From contig PHFE01000022.1 in the NCBI GenBank assembly GCA_002796755.1, positions 79,916 to 143,915 of the forward strand: 64,000 bases of DNA, given 5' to 3'. The notes under the pieces are model-generated. The model worked only from the letters and a program-made list of their open reading frames with translations, was not told where the DNA came from and searched no databases. Positions 29,971 to 43,432 of the stretch are shown here, piece after piece. The DNA is from Paracorniculantispora psalliotae (lineage: Eukaryota; Ascomycota; Sordariomycetes; Hypocreales; Cordycipitaceae). A program made the position numbers and the translations under genes. The stretch's first letter is position 1, and each line of letters begins with the position of its first letter.

Positions 29971-32900
29971 CTACATCAGCATCCTCGGCTCCTCGCACGG
30001 CGCCTGCTCGAAATATACAATAACTCGTCCATCCTTGTCCAGCTCCGCCCCGCGGTCCGAGATGGACGTGTAGACGCGCGTGTGCGCCACCTCCTGCCGG
30101 CTCACGCGGGCCTCGTCGCGCGGAATCCACAGCGACGGCTTCGGCATCCACATGTCGGGCGGCGTATAGTTGCAGTACTTGTTGCTCTCCGGGTACACCA
30201 TGTTCGGTAGGCTGTCCGCGGGGATCAGTTTGCGCAGCGCGATAAAGTCCTCGTGCTCCTCGGGGTGCAAAAAGCGCTCAAAAAAAGTCGGCTTGCCCTC
30301 GTTCTCCGGTCCAATGTTGATGCCAATCTTGCCGAGCCAGTACGACAAGAACGGCGACTCCAGCTCGGCCTTGACCTTTTTCTTAGTAGTCCCCTTGAAC
30401 CACGCCATCGCCGTAGAGCGCACGCTGCTTGCGCCTTCCACCGCTCTTGTGCCGGTGACAACGTGTTCCTCTTCCTCCTCCTCTTCCTCCTCTTCTTCGC
30501 TATCAATCCTCTCCTCGCCGAAACTCTGCGTCTCATCGTAATAGCTGTTCGCTGCACCTGTCGGGGCTGATTCGGCATCTTCGGCCGCCGCTGCCGCCAC
30601 CGCAGCCTTGCGCTTCTCCTCCAACTGAATCTCCTCCTCTACCTTCATAGTCTGCGGAAGACTGACCAAGAGAGGCGCGATCGCATCGCTGATGGACATG
30701 TGAACGAGCAAGGTGAACAGCAAAAAGATCAGCATCAACACGACAGGCGGGAATGAGCCGTTGAGAGCAAATAGACCAATCATGCAAATCTCAGCCAGAT
30801 ACAGCCCGACAATGAGGTGCAGCAGAGCTTGGGGATAGAAGAGACCTTTGCTGTCATGCGTCGAATCCATGATGAAAATGAGCTTGTACTTCCAGATGAG
30901 CTGGATGAACCATAGTCCAAACGCGGCAAATATGAGTACGAGTGGCGAGATGCAAGAGTAGCTCAGGGCAATGACACCCATATTGGAGTAGACAGGGAAA
31001 ATACCTCCCCAACCCGGGGTCGCAAGTTCTCTCCACGCTTTGTATCGGCTGCGCGGGTTGTCTGTAACCTTGGCCAGCACGACATGGCGTAAAAAGGCCC
31101 AGATCTGAAGAATGTCTTTGCATCCACTCAAAACGCACTGAATCACAATGTATGAAAGATAAAAATCAGAAGCTGACGGCAAGCTGCTGGCCAGCAGATC
31201 CTTCGCGCCGAGCGGGTTTTTGATGATGTCAGTAATGGCGCCGGAGGCGGCCGATGTCAACGTCGTGATGAGGAAGACTTGGACGACTTGGAACGCAAAG
31301 TACGCATTCTGCGTAAACAGCTCCACACGGTGCGTCGAGGGGAGCCCCGACACGCGCCCGCAGAAGCGCAGCAGGAACGGCACAATGGCCATCAGCAGCG
31401 AGAGCGCGAGTGCGGGCAGGAAGCCTTGAATGAAGCCGGTGATGAGCTTGGGCAGCTTATTAATCCACTTTAAGAATGGCGCCAGCCTGACCAGCGAGTC
31501 GACATTCGAGATCAAGCCTACGAGCGCCGCCGGGATCGACCAAAACACAATAGCAAACATCACCAGCGCGAGGATGCCCGTGCGGCGCGCAATCAGCTCC
31601 CACCACTTCATGCGCAGCGAGCTCCAGATGACCTCGTCGGGGCGAATGCCCAGCAGGCGCGTCGACATCTGGAGCGGTCGATGATGCGCCAGCGTCTGCT
31701 GTGCAGCCTGCGCGCTCTCCTGGGAGTCGAATTCGATAAACGCGGCGGACACGGCGCCAGCCTCGCCGCGGCGCACGACACGGCGCGTCTTGAAGATGAG
31801 CTGGTTGAGCTCGCGCAGCCGGTTGCGCGTCCAGCGGATGGTGTCGACGCGGCGCATAAAGTTGCCGATGGGTCGGTGGTGCGGGCGCTGCTTGGTTTGG
31901 ATCCAGAGCGAAGCCACGGAGCCGCGCACGTCAGGCAGCCCGTCGTGCAGGCCGTACGGGTGCACGTAGTCGAGATCATCCTCCGTGGCGACGTGGCGCT
32001 CCTTCTTCTCCCCGGCGTCGACCTTGGTTTCGTCGGAGTGGCGGTGCTGTAGGATTTCGATGGAGTCGTTGGAGAGTAGCGCAGGGCCCGGCAGGTCGAC
32101 CTCGAGCTTCTCGCTGGAGAACCGGCTCAGCTTGGGCGAGGCGACTGTGAGCTCCCGCTCGGAGCTGGCCGTTTCGACGTCAATGTCCTGTTCTTCGACA
32201 TGGCCCGGCGGCGGCTGGTTCTTCGGATGATCCGGGTGCTTCTTTAAATAATTCCGGCGCGCCTGGTTCGTTATTTTAATCAGTTTCACCTCAGCATCTT
32301 CGAGTCGCTTGGCCGTCTGTTCTCGTTCCTTGACAAGCTTGGCCAGTGCTTTGCTCGATCGAGGCAGAAAAATCCGCTTCGCCGAATCGCCATACAGCTT
32401 TCGCAGCCGGGCTTCGTCTTGGTAGTGTTCCGGCAGGCCCGTGACCAGCATGGTCCTCGAGGAGATGCGTTGGGCATAGTGAGGGGAAGACAGGTACGCC
32501 TGTCGGAGGTTGACGTAGTAGATGCATTCTCGCACAATGGTGAATAGAACGAAGCCGAAAAAAGCCCATGCCACGAACAGATGCGCATACAGCTTGTTCG
32601 GGTCTTTAACATTGCCGATTGTCAACGCCGCGAGTTGATAGTTGCCGCCGCCGCCGGTCGCGTTAATCGGAAACAGGATGGGATAGGCGAGCAAGCATCC
32701 AACGAAGCAGATGTTGCGCAGCACCTTGAGGTACCGCAGGAAGAAGAAGCCGTCTATTGTCGCATTGTTCAATATGTAGGTGTCGGGTATTTTAAAGAAC
32801 GGAACCACCCAGTTAAAGAGGCCATTCGGCAGTTCCGGGCTCGGTTGGCTATCAACATGTCAGCCGGACGCCTCCTTCGGCGGAGGTCACGAAAGGCCAC

Positions 32901-33315
32901 TTACAATGGTCTCCGAATGGCAGGAATGCTTCTGGGTGCATAGACACGCTTTAATCGAGGGCGCAGGAATATGAATAAAATCGCAGTCACTCCGAAAATG
33001 ATGCTAATGGGTATAAATGTGCCGCCCAGCTTCGATAGCGACGGGCTCTTGCTGTTCGCCGTCGCGCTGAGAGTGCCTTGGCCGTTGGAGTCGTTTCGGG
33101 TAGAGTTGATACGAGGATCTTTGCCCTATAGCGCCATAATTATTAACAAACAAATTCCATCGCACAGGCCGCTGCACGTCTTGCCGACGATGCATGTAGC
33201 CAGCACAGGCAAATGTGCGCATCGCAGGTGGCGGACGTCGGCACGGTGGACGGGAACCTACCTGGCCAATGTCGAGCCGGGCGACGAGCCACGGCCAGTT
33301 CTCGGGGTCGTCCAT
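29971..33315 (-). CDS. CSC1/DUF221-type calcium-permeable stress-gated channel (1050 aa, three exons)
   Basis: Three exons, 33315-33262, 33125-32905 and 32848-29971, join in phase through introns GTAGGT..TATAG and GTAAGT..GATAG to give 1050 residues. The start MDDPENWPWLVARLDIGQ precedes a Ser/Asn/Thr-rich lumenal segment. The first helix is GTFIPISIIFGVTAILFIFL, and further helices follow (ICFVGCLLAYPILFPI; LFVAWAFFGFVLFTIV). A long cytosolic region holds TMLVTGLPEHY (RRM-like) and the segment AAFIEFDSQESAQAAQQ. The RSN1-type seven-helix core follows (from about residue 420), then a Glu-rich tail. It matches fungal Csc1/OSCA-TMEM63 proteins that form mechanosensitive or osmosensitive cation channels in the plasma membrane. 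Confidence 0.9.
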
Positions 33316-35128
33316 CTAGATGGCGGGCGAGGAGCTAGATCTGGGAGACTGTCGTGATCTCGCTGTACATGGTCGGTCGGTCTCTCTCGTGGCTGGACGG
33401 GGGGTTGTCGGGTTGGGGCAGCGATTGGTCGCGCAACTGCAAAATGGCGGATGAGAGGCACAGCAGACAAAAGACGATGGGCTCTGCGCTCAGGGATGTG
33501 CCGACGGCCGCCTCTTTGAGTGAAACGAGGCCGGCCAAGATTGAAATATCTCGTGGCGGGTGTGGGTAGGTGTGGCACTCTTGTCCTAGACACCCTGCAT
33601 GAAAGGCGGGTCTGGCTAGTGCTTGTGCGCTGGACAGATTAAATTACACCAGAGTATGTCACAAATGATACTAGCGTGGTGAGAAAAGACGCCCCTATCT
33701 GGAGAAAGGAAAAAGAAAATGGCGCTGTCAGAGTAGTATGGAAGAGAAGAGGGAGAAGACACCATCACGGCCACCCAAAAGGTGGAAGGGGGGAATGTGG
33801 CTCAAGGTGGACAGCTGGGCTGGGAGCTGGAGTTGCGGCGCCACCAATCGGCACGTCCTGGCGAGACAGAGAGGAAGAGTGAGAGAGCCCTGACCACCTA
33901 TTCAGATAGCGCTATCCGCATTTTGGGAGGGGCGAGTCAAGATCAGCGACGAGGATCAGGTCGTGCGCTTGCAACAGTTCAAGAGTCAATCTGGGCCAAA
34001 GACACGTTGTATTCTTTAGCACAACTAAACATTCGATAAACAAGCTGGCAAACAAGGCGAATTGTACGTAGTACGAATTCTAACTTTTGGGTACCTGACA
34101 GGTCAAGCCGCTGCGGTAGCGATGGGCGGCCATTAGCATCTGCATGTGTATTACTCGCGACAGAGCCTAACGCCCCTTCTATCATTCTACCATTCTACCA
34201 CGAGGTTTGCTTTCTTTTTCCTCTTTCCTCTTCCTCTTTTTTTCTCCATCGGCTACACGCCAGAACCCACCTCGTGCTGTTTCGAATCTCTCCAAATGGA
34301 CTAGACTGAATGGCACCTAAGATTGCAATCTGTGGCATTGTGTTCCTGAGAGGGGAACACTGGTAACTAGCAAGCATGGGCAAGGGTTCCCCGATATGAC
34401 ATGTCAAACCCGCCAGATTGCACCGTGTCCCGTCCACGGTTGCAACGGGAACAGCGGCAGCGCATCTTTCCAGGATGAGATACCGCGGGCTTCATCATAG
34501 AAGAAATCGTTTTGCACCAATTTTGCAACCTAAATACACCACCCATGGTTTCAGATGTCTTTTGTTCGGAAGTGGTGCCCAAAACGCCATAACCAAGTTC
34601 CAACATTTAAATAGGCCAGCGTCCCGCTGTGGCAAGGCTCTGTGCGCTGCTGGTGGACCAGCCGATCCGTCACCTTGGCCCTGCTACTGGTCGTGCTGGA
34701 CGCGGCGTAAACTCTGTTTTATGGGCTCCCTGCAGTGCTCAGGAACCCGACGGCCTGGTGCCTGGTTCGCTTTTCGAGCGAGCGGCATAAAGATGCCGAG
34801 CAGACACGAGAATCACGTACGTATTAACTAATATGTATGGCACAGACTGCAGATTACGGCATTGGGGAGCGGGGGGCAGGCATCGCATCGTGTTGCACTA
34901 GCGCAAGGGCGCAAATGTTTCAAAACTGGTGCGGATGGGACGAATGCAAATGCCGCTGCTTGCGCTTCGCCCAAAGAAATCTAAAAGCGAGTGCTTGTGC
35001 TACTCATCAGCCATGTCTCAGGAGATTCTGCGGTGAAGGACTTATACGAGGCCAGTCTGACAACTTAGATGAGCCGTGGTTTGTTCCGTCTCTCTGTTAA
35101 TTATCTATTCTGCTTCTGCATAACCCAT
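33316..35128. other. intergenic, no gene recognised
   Basis: 5' flank of the CSC1 gene and 3' flank of the aldolase gene. A pyrimidine-rich run lies at 34200-34250. Open frames in this stretch have no domain or splice support. Confidence 0.45.
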
Positions 35129-36134
35129 CTATTTGATATCAGGCAGCGAGTTTTCCTGCTCGACCAAGTCACGCAGAGGCGCGCCCGCATCACCATCAAA
35201 CTTGGCTACATCCACCGCGCCCAGGGGACGACGGCTGCGGCCTGCGCCATATCCGTAGTACTTGTCCAGGGCCGCCTTGAGGCCCGCGACGCCCAGCTGC
35301 ACGAGCGCCCAGTCGGCCCTGCTGAAGCGCGTCTGCAGATCCTGCGCCTCCTTGAACTTACTCTCGTCGTACAGGTTCAGCATGACGGTGTGCAGCTTGG
35401 GGACGAGGTTGGCCGTCGCGGCAATGACGCCATGCGAGCCGCCGATGAGGCCGTGGAGCATGAAATCCGTCTTGCCGGCGAACGCGGCAAACTCGCGGCC
35501 GATGCGCGGGTCGTGGGCGACGCGCTGCAGCTTGCCCATGTTGCCGCACGTCAGCTTGCAGCCGACGACGTTCTTGTTGGCGACGGCGAGGTTGATGATC
35601 ATGTCCGAGTCGAGATCAATACCACCAGTGACGCCGGGGAAGTTGTAAAGCAGGATAGGGATGGGCGAAGCCGTAGCGACATCGTCAAAATACTTGTAGA
35701 TGACAGGCTTCTGCATCGCGGGAACTATAATCTCATTGTTAGCCTCGTCCTTGACATGTTTCACTGCTGCTCGACAACGTACGCCAGTAGCTGGGGCTCA
35801 GGACGAGCGCATAGTCGGCGCCGGCCTCGTGCGCCTCTTTGCACAGCTGGATAGACTCGCGCGTCGACTGCGCGCCGCCGCCGGCGATGATGGTCGCGCC
35901 AGGCTTGCCGTGCTCGTTCAGGACTTGGCGGGCCAGCTTGAGCACCTCGATGCGCTCCTCGTGAGACATGTGCATGGCCTCGCCATTGGAGCCTTGGATG
36001 ACCAGGCCGTCGACGCCAGCTTTCGCGATGCGCGTAATGTGCGCACGGATAGCATCAAAGTCGAGCGTCTCGTCCTCGTGGAAAAAAGCCACGCAGGGCA
36101 CGTAGATGCCGCGGGGCGGGCAGTGAGGGGCCAT
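35129..36134 (-). CDS. dihydrodipicolinate-synthase-family (DapA-like) aldolase (315 aa, two exons)
   Basis: Exon 1 (36134-35783) starts MAPHCPPRGIYVPCVAFFHE and joins exon 2 (35724-35129) across a 58-bp intron with branch GCTAAC (GTACGT..TTATAG). The protein is a class I TIM-barrel aldolase. It shows the substrate-carboxylate region GSNGEAMHMSHEER (about residue 48), the Tyr of LLYNFPGVTGG and the Schiff-base lysine in VGCKLTCGNMGKL. Fungal members of this family include 4-hydroxy-2-oxoglutarate aldolase, L-2-keto-3-deoxyrhamnonate/galactonate aldolases and uncharacterised enzymes. Fungi make lysine by the aminoadipate route, so a role in lysine synthesis is unlikely. No targeting signal is evident. 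Confidence 0.85.
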
Positions 36135-39100
36135 TTTGTTCAGAGTCGTAGTATAGCTTATTGTCCAGTGTCGCGTTCCACTCGTGATTTGGTGATATAG
36201 CGCTGTTATATAAGTAGAGAGGCCGGTTCCTGTCACAATTGCCGACTTACGAATGACCTGCGATCCGAATCTCTGACATCTCAAAATGTGAAAAGCAGCC
36301 ATTCACGATGTCGAGTATGGTGGGGGCGGCGCCGTTTCGGACCGGCGTTCGGAGGACCCTTCCGACAGTCATCCGGCGGCCGATGGCGGAGGCCACGGAA
36401 AGCTACCGCCAGATTAGCATGTCACGGCACGATTGTTTATTTTGTGTTTCAAGGCGTCAATTGACTTGCTAGGTAATTCGATGCTCAGCAGTGACGTTAA
36501 ATATGCAAAGCAGCATTGCCACTCGTTGGCCACTCGCATCAGACCTACCCTACATCGGCCTAGGAACAACCCGGAGGAAGCGCCGAGAGGTCGCGCAGGT
36601 GGACTGTTGCTGTTCAATTTTTTGGAGGCCGTCCAGGGTTGTCTATTAATATCAAAACGCAGATATAAGCCGAATGCAATGAAAGTTATGTCACAGTGTA
36701 TTTAAAGATTGTATGGCTCGTCCGTCAAAAGCCTCGGCTGATGGAGTACGTAACGCTTCACCTGCAGAGCCAGTCGATTGGCTAGGTTTTGTGCTGCTCT
36801 GCAGTCGAGAGATTGTGATTGCTTCCTAACAACCGTGTCCATTAACATAAATTGGAAGAAGTTCTCATGACGATAGGTCAATAGGCGTCGTGCCGGCGGC
36901 TCAATGCATAAACTTCAGACTCCATCGCTCTACAGTCTGAGGTGCAGGCGCAGGTTTAGGAGATAGCGTTTTGACAAGACAAAAAAGATCTTAACATTTA
37001 CTAGACATAGCCTGTTGGAGTGTTTCTAGCCCTGAATACACAGCTTATAACAGTACCAGGGTAAGCTCAAGTATACACCTTGTATATACTTGTACCTGCT
37101 TACGCAAGGACTGGCATGCCAGACTTTAAATCCGAGTTTAATAAACAAGCTTATTGCATGCAATGCATCAAGCATGTATCCTGTAGGGCTACAAGTACAA
37201 GCATTATCCTAGTAAATGTAGGGCTACCACTTCCCACATTCTAACGGGAGCGACGTTAGCCGGTGCCGACTCTTTCGCCTCGTGTATTAGTCATTTAACC
37301 AGACTCCCGGAAACATATCATATTCGGGTGTAAATTGCTGGGCGCACAAACTACCCGAAGTGGCTGTTGTGGCTATTCTTGGCCAACGCAAAAGGCCATC
37401 CCATGATGCCTCCCAGTCAACAAGGCCGGGTACCGTTGGCAGGTGGCACCTGAATAGTGGCTTTCTGCCGGCATCAATACGAATTAGTATTAACTTCTTT
37501 TTGCCCATGTTATTGCCGGCATCGATTCTCCTAAACTCCGAAGAGCGGTGGCGGCGGCGGCGGCGCTGTCAAGGAAACATGATGGCGCGCCCCGGTCCAG
37601 CTGGGGCTGGCTGCTTTTGACAGCGACCCCATACTGTCAGCTGAGTTTCGCCCTACCAACGACAATCTTCTCCAGTCTTTCACCGTAAAAGAAAGGGGAC
37701 TGTGGGAATTTCAGATAAGGAGGCGCTTTTGCCATGTGCTTTTCGGGGTGGGTTGCATGAGCACATCCACATTGATGAGTCGACATTGGAAAACTCTATG
37801 GTGGCGTCGCCAGAGCCCCAGGGACTTTTGCAGTGTTGCCACTTTTAGAAGTTGGAACGAGGGAACTTGGAAGCCAGCCAAAACGGCGAACCAAATGAGG
37901 CTGGCCGTCCTGCGGCCGCCTCAGGCAAAAAATGAAGGGTTGCAAGAGCAAAAGTTCCTGTGACGGGTGCGAGCTAGCGATGCTCCCAAAATATCTAGTT
38001 GTTCTGGTTGGTCGCCTCAATTGCCCCGGTCCTTCGTGGCTTCCGTCTGTGACTAGTTCCAGCATCCTGCAGGTTCTGTGTCCAAGTGGCTTGCTCAGTT
38101 CGTTCATTCAACCCTGCCTTGGTCCATCCATGCAGCACATTCTCTCTGGGGAAATCAGCCCGGCCCCAGAGTCCCAGACACAATACGCTAACTAGTTAAC
38201 GTCGTCTGCAGAACCTCTCCACCAGGGGCGCAATAGCGGCATGCTCCCGTACTCGTTCTAGCACGACCCGTTCTACGGCGTTGCGCTCACTACTCGTGGT
38301 AGCAGTGGAGAAAAGCCGCCGTCGTTTGCCAAGACACGCAAGGATTTTTGATAGTTGAAGAAAAAGTTTGCTGAGAGAGGACAGAACTATTCGTAGGAGT
38401 GTAAGGAAATCGTCAGAAGAATGCCTTTCATTAGTCTAGAAGATCCTTATTAATTCCTTCTGATTTGCTGTATCTCTGCAGGCTGCCTTGCATCCTCAAT
38501 CTGTGAACACTCCGCTGTACCCCAGGCAGCCAAACAACCATCCCCAACCATCACATTGCATGGTTGTATTGTTAGTCAAAGTCCACTGTAAGTTGGGTCG
38601 GTTTTCAAAAGTACCATAGCGGCCCACCACTCGACTTCAAGGTTATTCGCCTGGCCGTGGGAGGGCGCTACTGGTGCAGGGAGGGCTGTGGCAAGATCGG
38701 CTGCAATTTCTCGCCTGTGAGGGGCCGAACGAGTGCGGCGGCCGAGAAGCCCCCAATTTCCGGTGGCGCCTTCCCGTCGACTCCCAGAGGAATGAGAAAC
38801 GCTGCGCTGGTGGCTTGCTGCAAGCCACCAACGCCACTAGGAGATTTTGCCATTCTGAATGATTTCGTCCGGCGACTTTACTCCCGTTTGGCAGCGCTAA
38901 CAGTCAATGTACACGCTCCTCCCGTTGCTTGGGCTAGTTTAACTTGGCCGCTTGGGGAATTCGAGGCCGAACGGGAGGCCGCTAACTGGTTAGGTATGAC
39001 TGTTGTGGCCGTTCAGAGCTGTATTCTTGCGAAACTTCGGCTGGCCACATGCGAGGCAAGCCGCACCACCATCAGAACATTGAGGCGCCGCTAGCCGATG

Positions 39101-40011
39101 CAATAACAAGGCTTGCGAGCTGCTTCTGTCAGCACACATGGAATGGACAGACAGCCCCAGCTGGCCTCCGTAGTTATCGCGTGTTGCGCGAGACAGATGT
39201 TTGCCCCAATGCCAGAGAGAACCGTATCATAGCGCAACCTCTGGTCATTAGCGCGGGAGGAGACGCTCACCATGCCCACTCGACAAGTCATGTCCCAGTG
39301 GAGAAGTGCAACGTCGGCCAACTGACTTGCAAATTTGCGCCTTTGCGGCCTGGCCAAGAATAACAGGTAATAGCTAGTACCAACAAGCAGAATGCGAAAG
39401 GATCGGGGTCGCTCCCTGCTCTCTTTTCGGCCGGACCTCGTAGTGTGCAAGCCCGCAGCTCCACCACCTTCACGGCGCCAGGCTGGGGTGGCTGACCACA
39501 AAAACGGGCAAGCGATCAGCCACCAATGCAGGCATTAAGAGAAAAAAAAAGTTCCTGGGGCTCTTTTGTTGGCGACGTGACATTGCATTGGGGGCACGGG
39601 CGAACTAAACTAATGCAGTTTCGTTATTATTAGGTGTGGGAGGCAGGGACCCGTGGTCGGTTCCGCCGTCGCGCGCTGACGGGATGGAGGGTCTGCATGG
39701 TCCCTAGTTGGTCCCCCAACGAGTCGATAACACACCACTACCTTCCTTCTCGGTCCAGCAGAGGGAATGGGGAATCGATTGCCCACAAGTTCCTCCCCTC
39801 CATTGTATCCTTTGTCTTGTTCCCGTGTGATTTTGTAATAAATACCCCTCGTGCCCACCCCCCCCATGCGACCGTCTTCCCGTATTCCCTTTGCTTGTTG
39901 TGCGATATCTCAGCAACTAGGCGCATAGTTTCTGCAACTAGGCGCTGTTGTCCTCTGTCTCGGTTTGGTCTTAGGTTTCTATCCAAAACCAATCCCAGCA
40001 GGTTGCCCGAT
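36135..40011. other. 3.9-kb region without a recognisable gene
   Basis: It lies between the divergently transcribed DapA-like and OPT genes. The longest open frame (38657-39094, plus) has no start context, domain or compositional support, and frames on the opposite strand overlap it. A run of CGG/GGC triplets occurs at 37548-37564. The last ~400 bp are pyrimidine-rich and probably form the OPT promoter and leader. A non-coding RNA or a large regulatory region cannot be excluded. Confidence 0.5.
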
Positions 40012-42433
40012 ATGGATAACGACTCCAACGTGACGGGCCAAAAGCCCGTCCTCGCTAATCTACACAACGAGTCTGAGCTCATTCACGAGGCTGAGGAGCG
40101 CCACAACGTGCACGCCCAGCCTCACACCGATATCACAGGCGATGCCAAGCTCGAGCCCGTAACCTACGCCAACGAAAAGAACCAGGGCCCGCAGGATATT
40201 CAGCCTGGCAAGGAGGAAGACGAGGACTCCTCGGACGAAGACGATGCTCTTCCCGATGACCTCTTTGTTTCCTTCCCCCCTCTGAAGGGCGTCGCGCCCG
40301 AGGAGAGCCCTCTTACGGTCCGCGCCGTTCTCATTGGTATCATTCTCGGTTCGCTCTGCAACGCCTCTAATGTTTACCTCGGTATGTCGCACCCAATTGA
40401 TTCCACGGCCTCGCTTTGCTAATCGAATTTCTGCAACAGGTCTCAAGACTGGTTTTACCTTCCCTGCGACCATGTTTGGTGCCATTTTCGGTTACGGCAT
40501 AGTCACTCTCCTCACCAAGGCTTTCCCCCACATTTCCTTCCTCGGCGGTCGTTTCGGCCCCCAAGAGAACTCGATCGTCCAGGCCGCCGCCACAGGCGCT
40601 GGTGGTATGAGCGGCCTGTTTGTCGCCGGTCTGCCTGCCATGTACCGACTGAGCTTGCTGTCTGATGACCCCAAGGCCGACTTCACCCGCATCCTGACCT
40701 TGACCATTGTCTGCGCTCTGTTTGGCCTGTTCGCCGCGGTGCCCCTACGCAAGTTCTTCATCATCAACGTCTCGCGCGAGTTGAACCTCGTCTTCCCGTC
40801 GCCCACCGCGACCGCCGTCGCTATTCGATCGATGCACTCGGTGTCGTCTGGTGCGGCCGACGCTATGAAGAAGGTCAAGGCTCTCTTCTACGCCTTTGCT
40901 GGAGCTTTTGTTCACATCATCGTCGCCCAGTACGCGGATGGCATCCTGCATAACTGGCACATCTTCTCTTGGTTCTATATCTGGAGCGGCTACTCCAACT
41001 GGGCGCAGAACATTGATAACTGGGGCTGGTACATTCAGCTGACCCCCGCCTTTTTCGGATCCGGTATTCTGGTCGGCCTCAACACAGCCCTGTCATGGTG
41101 GGGAGGTACCGTTGTGGCCTGGGGCCTGATCGGACCTCTCCTGGTTCACTACGGCGAATGCGCAGGCGTCCGTCCTTATCTCAAAAGCGAAGACCCGATC
41201 ATCGCTGAGCGATGGGGTGATGTGGCCAGTTTCAGCAAGATGACGGGCATTGGCCAACCAGGATGGGTACCCTCTCCTCGCTACTGGATGCTGTGGCCTG
41301 GTGTGATGGTGCTCCTGGTTTACTCGCTGGTTGAGTTCTTCATTCACATTCGTGTTATCTGGGATGGTGCCGTCTTCGCCTTCCGCGAAATGTCAGTCAA
41401 CATCGACGCTGCACTCAAGAAACGCGGCAAGAGCAGCCCCTTTTTCGAGAAGCAAGCCGCCAAGGTCAACGACGAGAATGTCTTGACCAAGGACTTTGCT
41501 ACTAAGGAGCAGCAGGTTCCCGTTTACGTCTGGCTTCCTGGTACCATCATCATGATGGTTGTCGCCTGCTTTGTCTGCCACTTCCAGTTCCAGATGAACG
41601 CCGGTTATGCCATCGTCGCCTGTCTTCTCGGTATCATCTTTGCCTTTATGAGTATCTACGGAGGTGCCGTCACTGATGTCACCCCCCTGACGGCCTCATC
41701 CAAGGCTTCCCAGCTCGTCTTTGGTGGTATTACCAAGGGTCAAGAAATCCACCACGCTCAGCGATATAACTTGATTGCTGGTAACATCGCCACTGGTACC
41801 GCCGATGTCGCCACTTCGCTTGTCAGCGATTTCCGCGTTGGTTTCCTCCTCAGAACTCCTCCCCACCTTCAGTTTTACGCGCAGGCCATTGGTGCCGTCG
41901 TCTCTATCTTCTTGGCCCCCGGTATTTTCGTTCTCTTCATGGCTGCCTATCCCTGCGTTTGGGATCCTGCGAAGATTGATGACGTTTGCCCCTTCCAGGC
42001 CCCTTCGGTTTCCGCCTGGGTGGCTGTCGCCGAGGCCGTTACTCTGCCCCACGTCCCCATCCCCTTGAAGTCTGGTATTTTCGCCATTGTCCTTGGTGTT
42101 TTTGCCGCCTGCCAGGCTCTTTTCAAGAACTTTTACCTGACTGGCTCGCGTGCCAAGTACCGCGCCTACCTCCCCAACTGGATGGCAATTGGTGTCGCTT
42201 GGGTTCTCGGCCCCGACTCCGGATACGCCAACGCTGTGCTTTTCGGCTCCATCACGGCCTGGTGGTGGAGAAAGTACTTCCGTAACAACTTTGAAGCTTA
42301 CGGATTTGCTATTGCCGCCGGTCTCATTGCTGGCGAAGGTCTCGCTGGTGTCATCAACGCCGCCATCACGCTCGGTGGCGCTTCCGGCGATGAGAAGGGA
42401 AGCCCAATTGGCCTCCCTGGACAAAAGTGGTAG
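40012..42433 (+). CDS. OPT-family oligopeptide transporter (787 aa, two exons)
   Basis: Exon 1 (40012-40381) and exon 2 (40440-42433) join in phase across a 58-bp intron (GTATGT..CAACAG), restoring ..ASNVYLGLKTGFTFPATMFG, the conserved first OPT membrane region. An acidic cytosolic N-terminus (about 90 residues, Glu/Asp-rich) is followed by about 14-16 helices and the motif ..NIATGTADVATSL. The C-terminus ends IGLPGQKW. Fungal OPT proteins in the YSL-like branch (LKTGF type) move peptides, metal-chelates or siderophore-like compounds with protons across the plasma membrane; the cargo is unknown. The gene has a long upstream region without other genes. Confidence 0.9.
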
Positions 42434-43432
42434 TTCAAAATCGTGTCTCCCAAAAGGAGGCGATGGTTGATCTAATGTCTGCAATTTTGTCATGCGCATG
42501 TATAAATGATTCCCCTTGATGATAATTGCGGTTATAGTTGGCGGCCTACCCGCTACAACAATTACCGTATAAATTGAATATAATTCTCATCTCAAATTCC
42601 TACTTCTCGTGTTGTATTTGTAAGATTCGCCATGTTCTTAATATGTTTCTTGTAAGCAGTTGCGCATGAAGCTGAGCATCGTGCTATGGTCAGAATTACA
42701 AAGCTAGTATCAACTCATGCAGGCGATGTGCTTAGCAGAAAACCACGCATCCAGCTGCAGCCAGCGCCAATCGCCGACCCCTGCGGCTTCCTAATCATGA
42801 CAAAGGTGGCAACGTCAAGGACGTCGTCAAGACCGAGCGCTAGGAGCAGATTAGAGGGTCTTGGAGCATCAGGGACCACCTAACCGGCCCGGACATGTTT
42901 CCAGACATTTTTCTTTCCGCCACCGACTGGCAGAAACGATAGCTCATCAGGCTAGGAATTCCCACCAGCTTGTCAACAATCACGATAGACCCCGCCCTCG
43001 AAGCTAGCGCGGCCGCTGGGCGCAAGCTATCCTGGCGTAGCAGTGACGCCATTGGTGGGGCAGACAGAACCTTGAGCATCCGGACCTCTTATGATGCATT
43101 GACTTTGGAAGCTTGTAGTGCATGTTTTTTGTAGTGGCCGGTTGGCTGAAAACGAGGCTTTTTTGCAGGGCGATAGCATGCATGGCTGCCCGCTTCGCTA
43201 GTCTCGGTGCGTCCGAGTACGTACCTGCTGCCCTTCCGAAGCTGCCCAACCGAGCTTCCGGTTCTTGTTTAAAAGGAAGCTGAGGTCCCCCTCATTGCCC
43301 CTCCTTTTGCTCTCGCGACTTTCAAACTCCCATTATTTACCTGACTCTGCTGTTTCAATTGTTTACCATTGAAACATCTTCCATTACTGCCATATCCAGA
43401 CCAATACGCAACGTGCTACAACTTCGCGCACC
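42434..43432. other. intergenic between OPT and mannitol dehydrogenase genes
   Basis: No gene is supported. A pyrimidine-rich leader-like stretch (about 43295-43360) and repeated cattac/cattga words precede the mannitol dehydrogenase start codon. Confidence 0.5.

Noticed and set aside
38657..39094. 145-codon open frame in the 3.9-kb gap
   Set aside because: No domain, poor start context and overlapping frames on the other strand.
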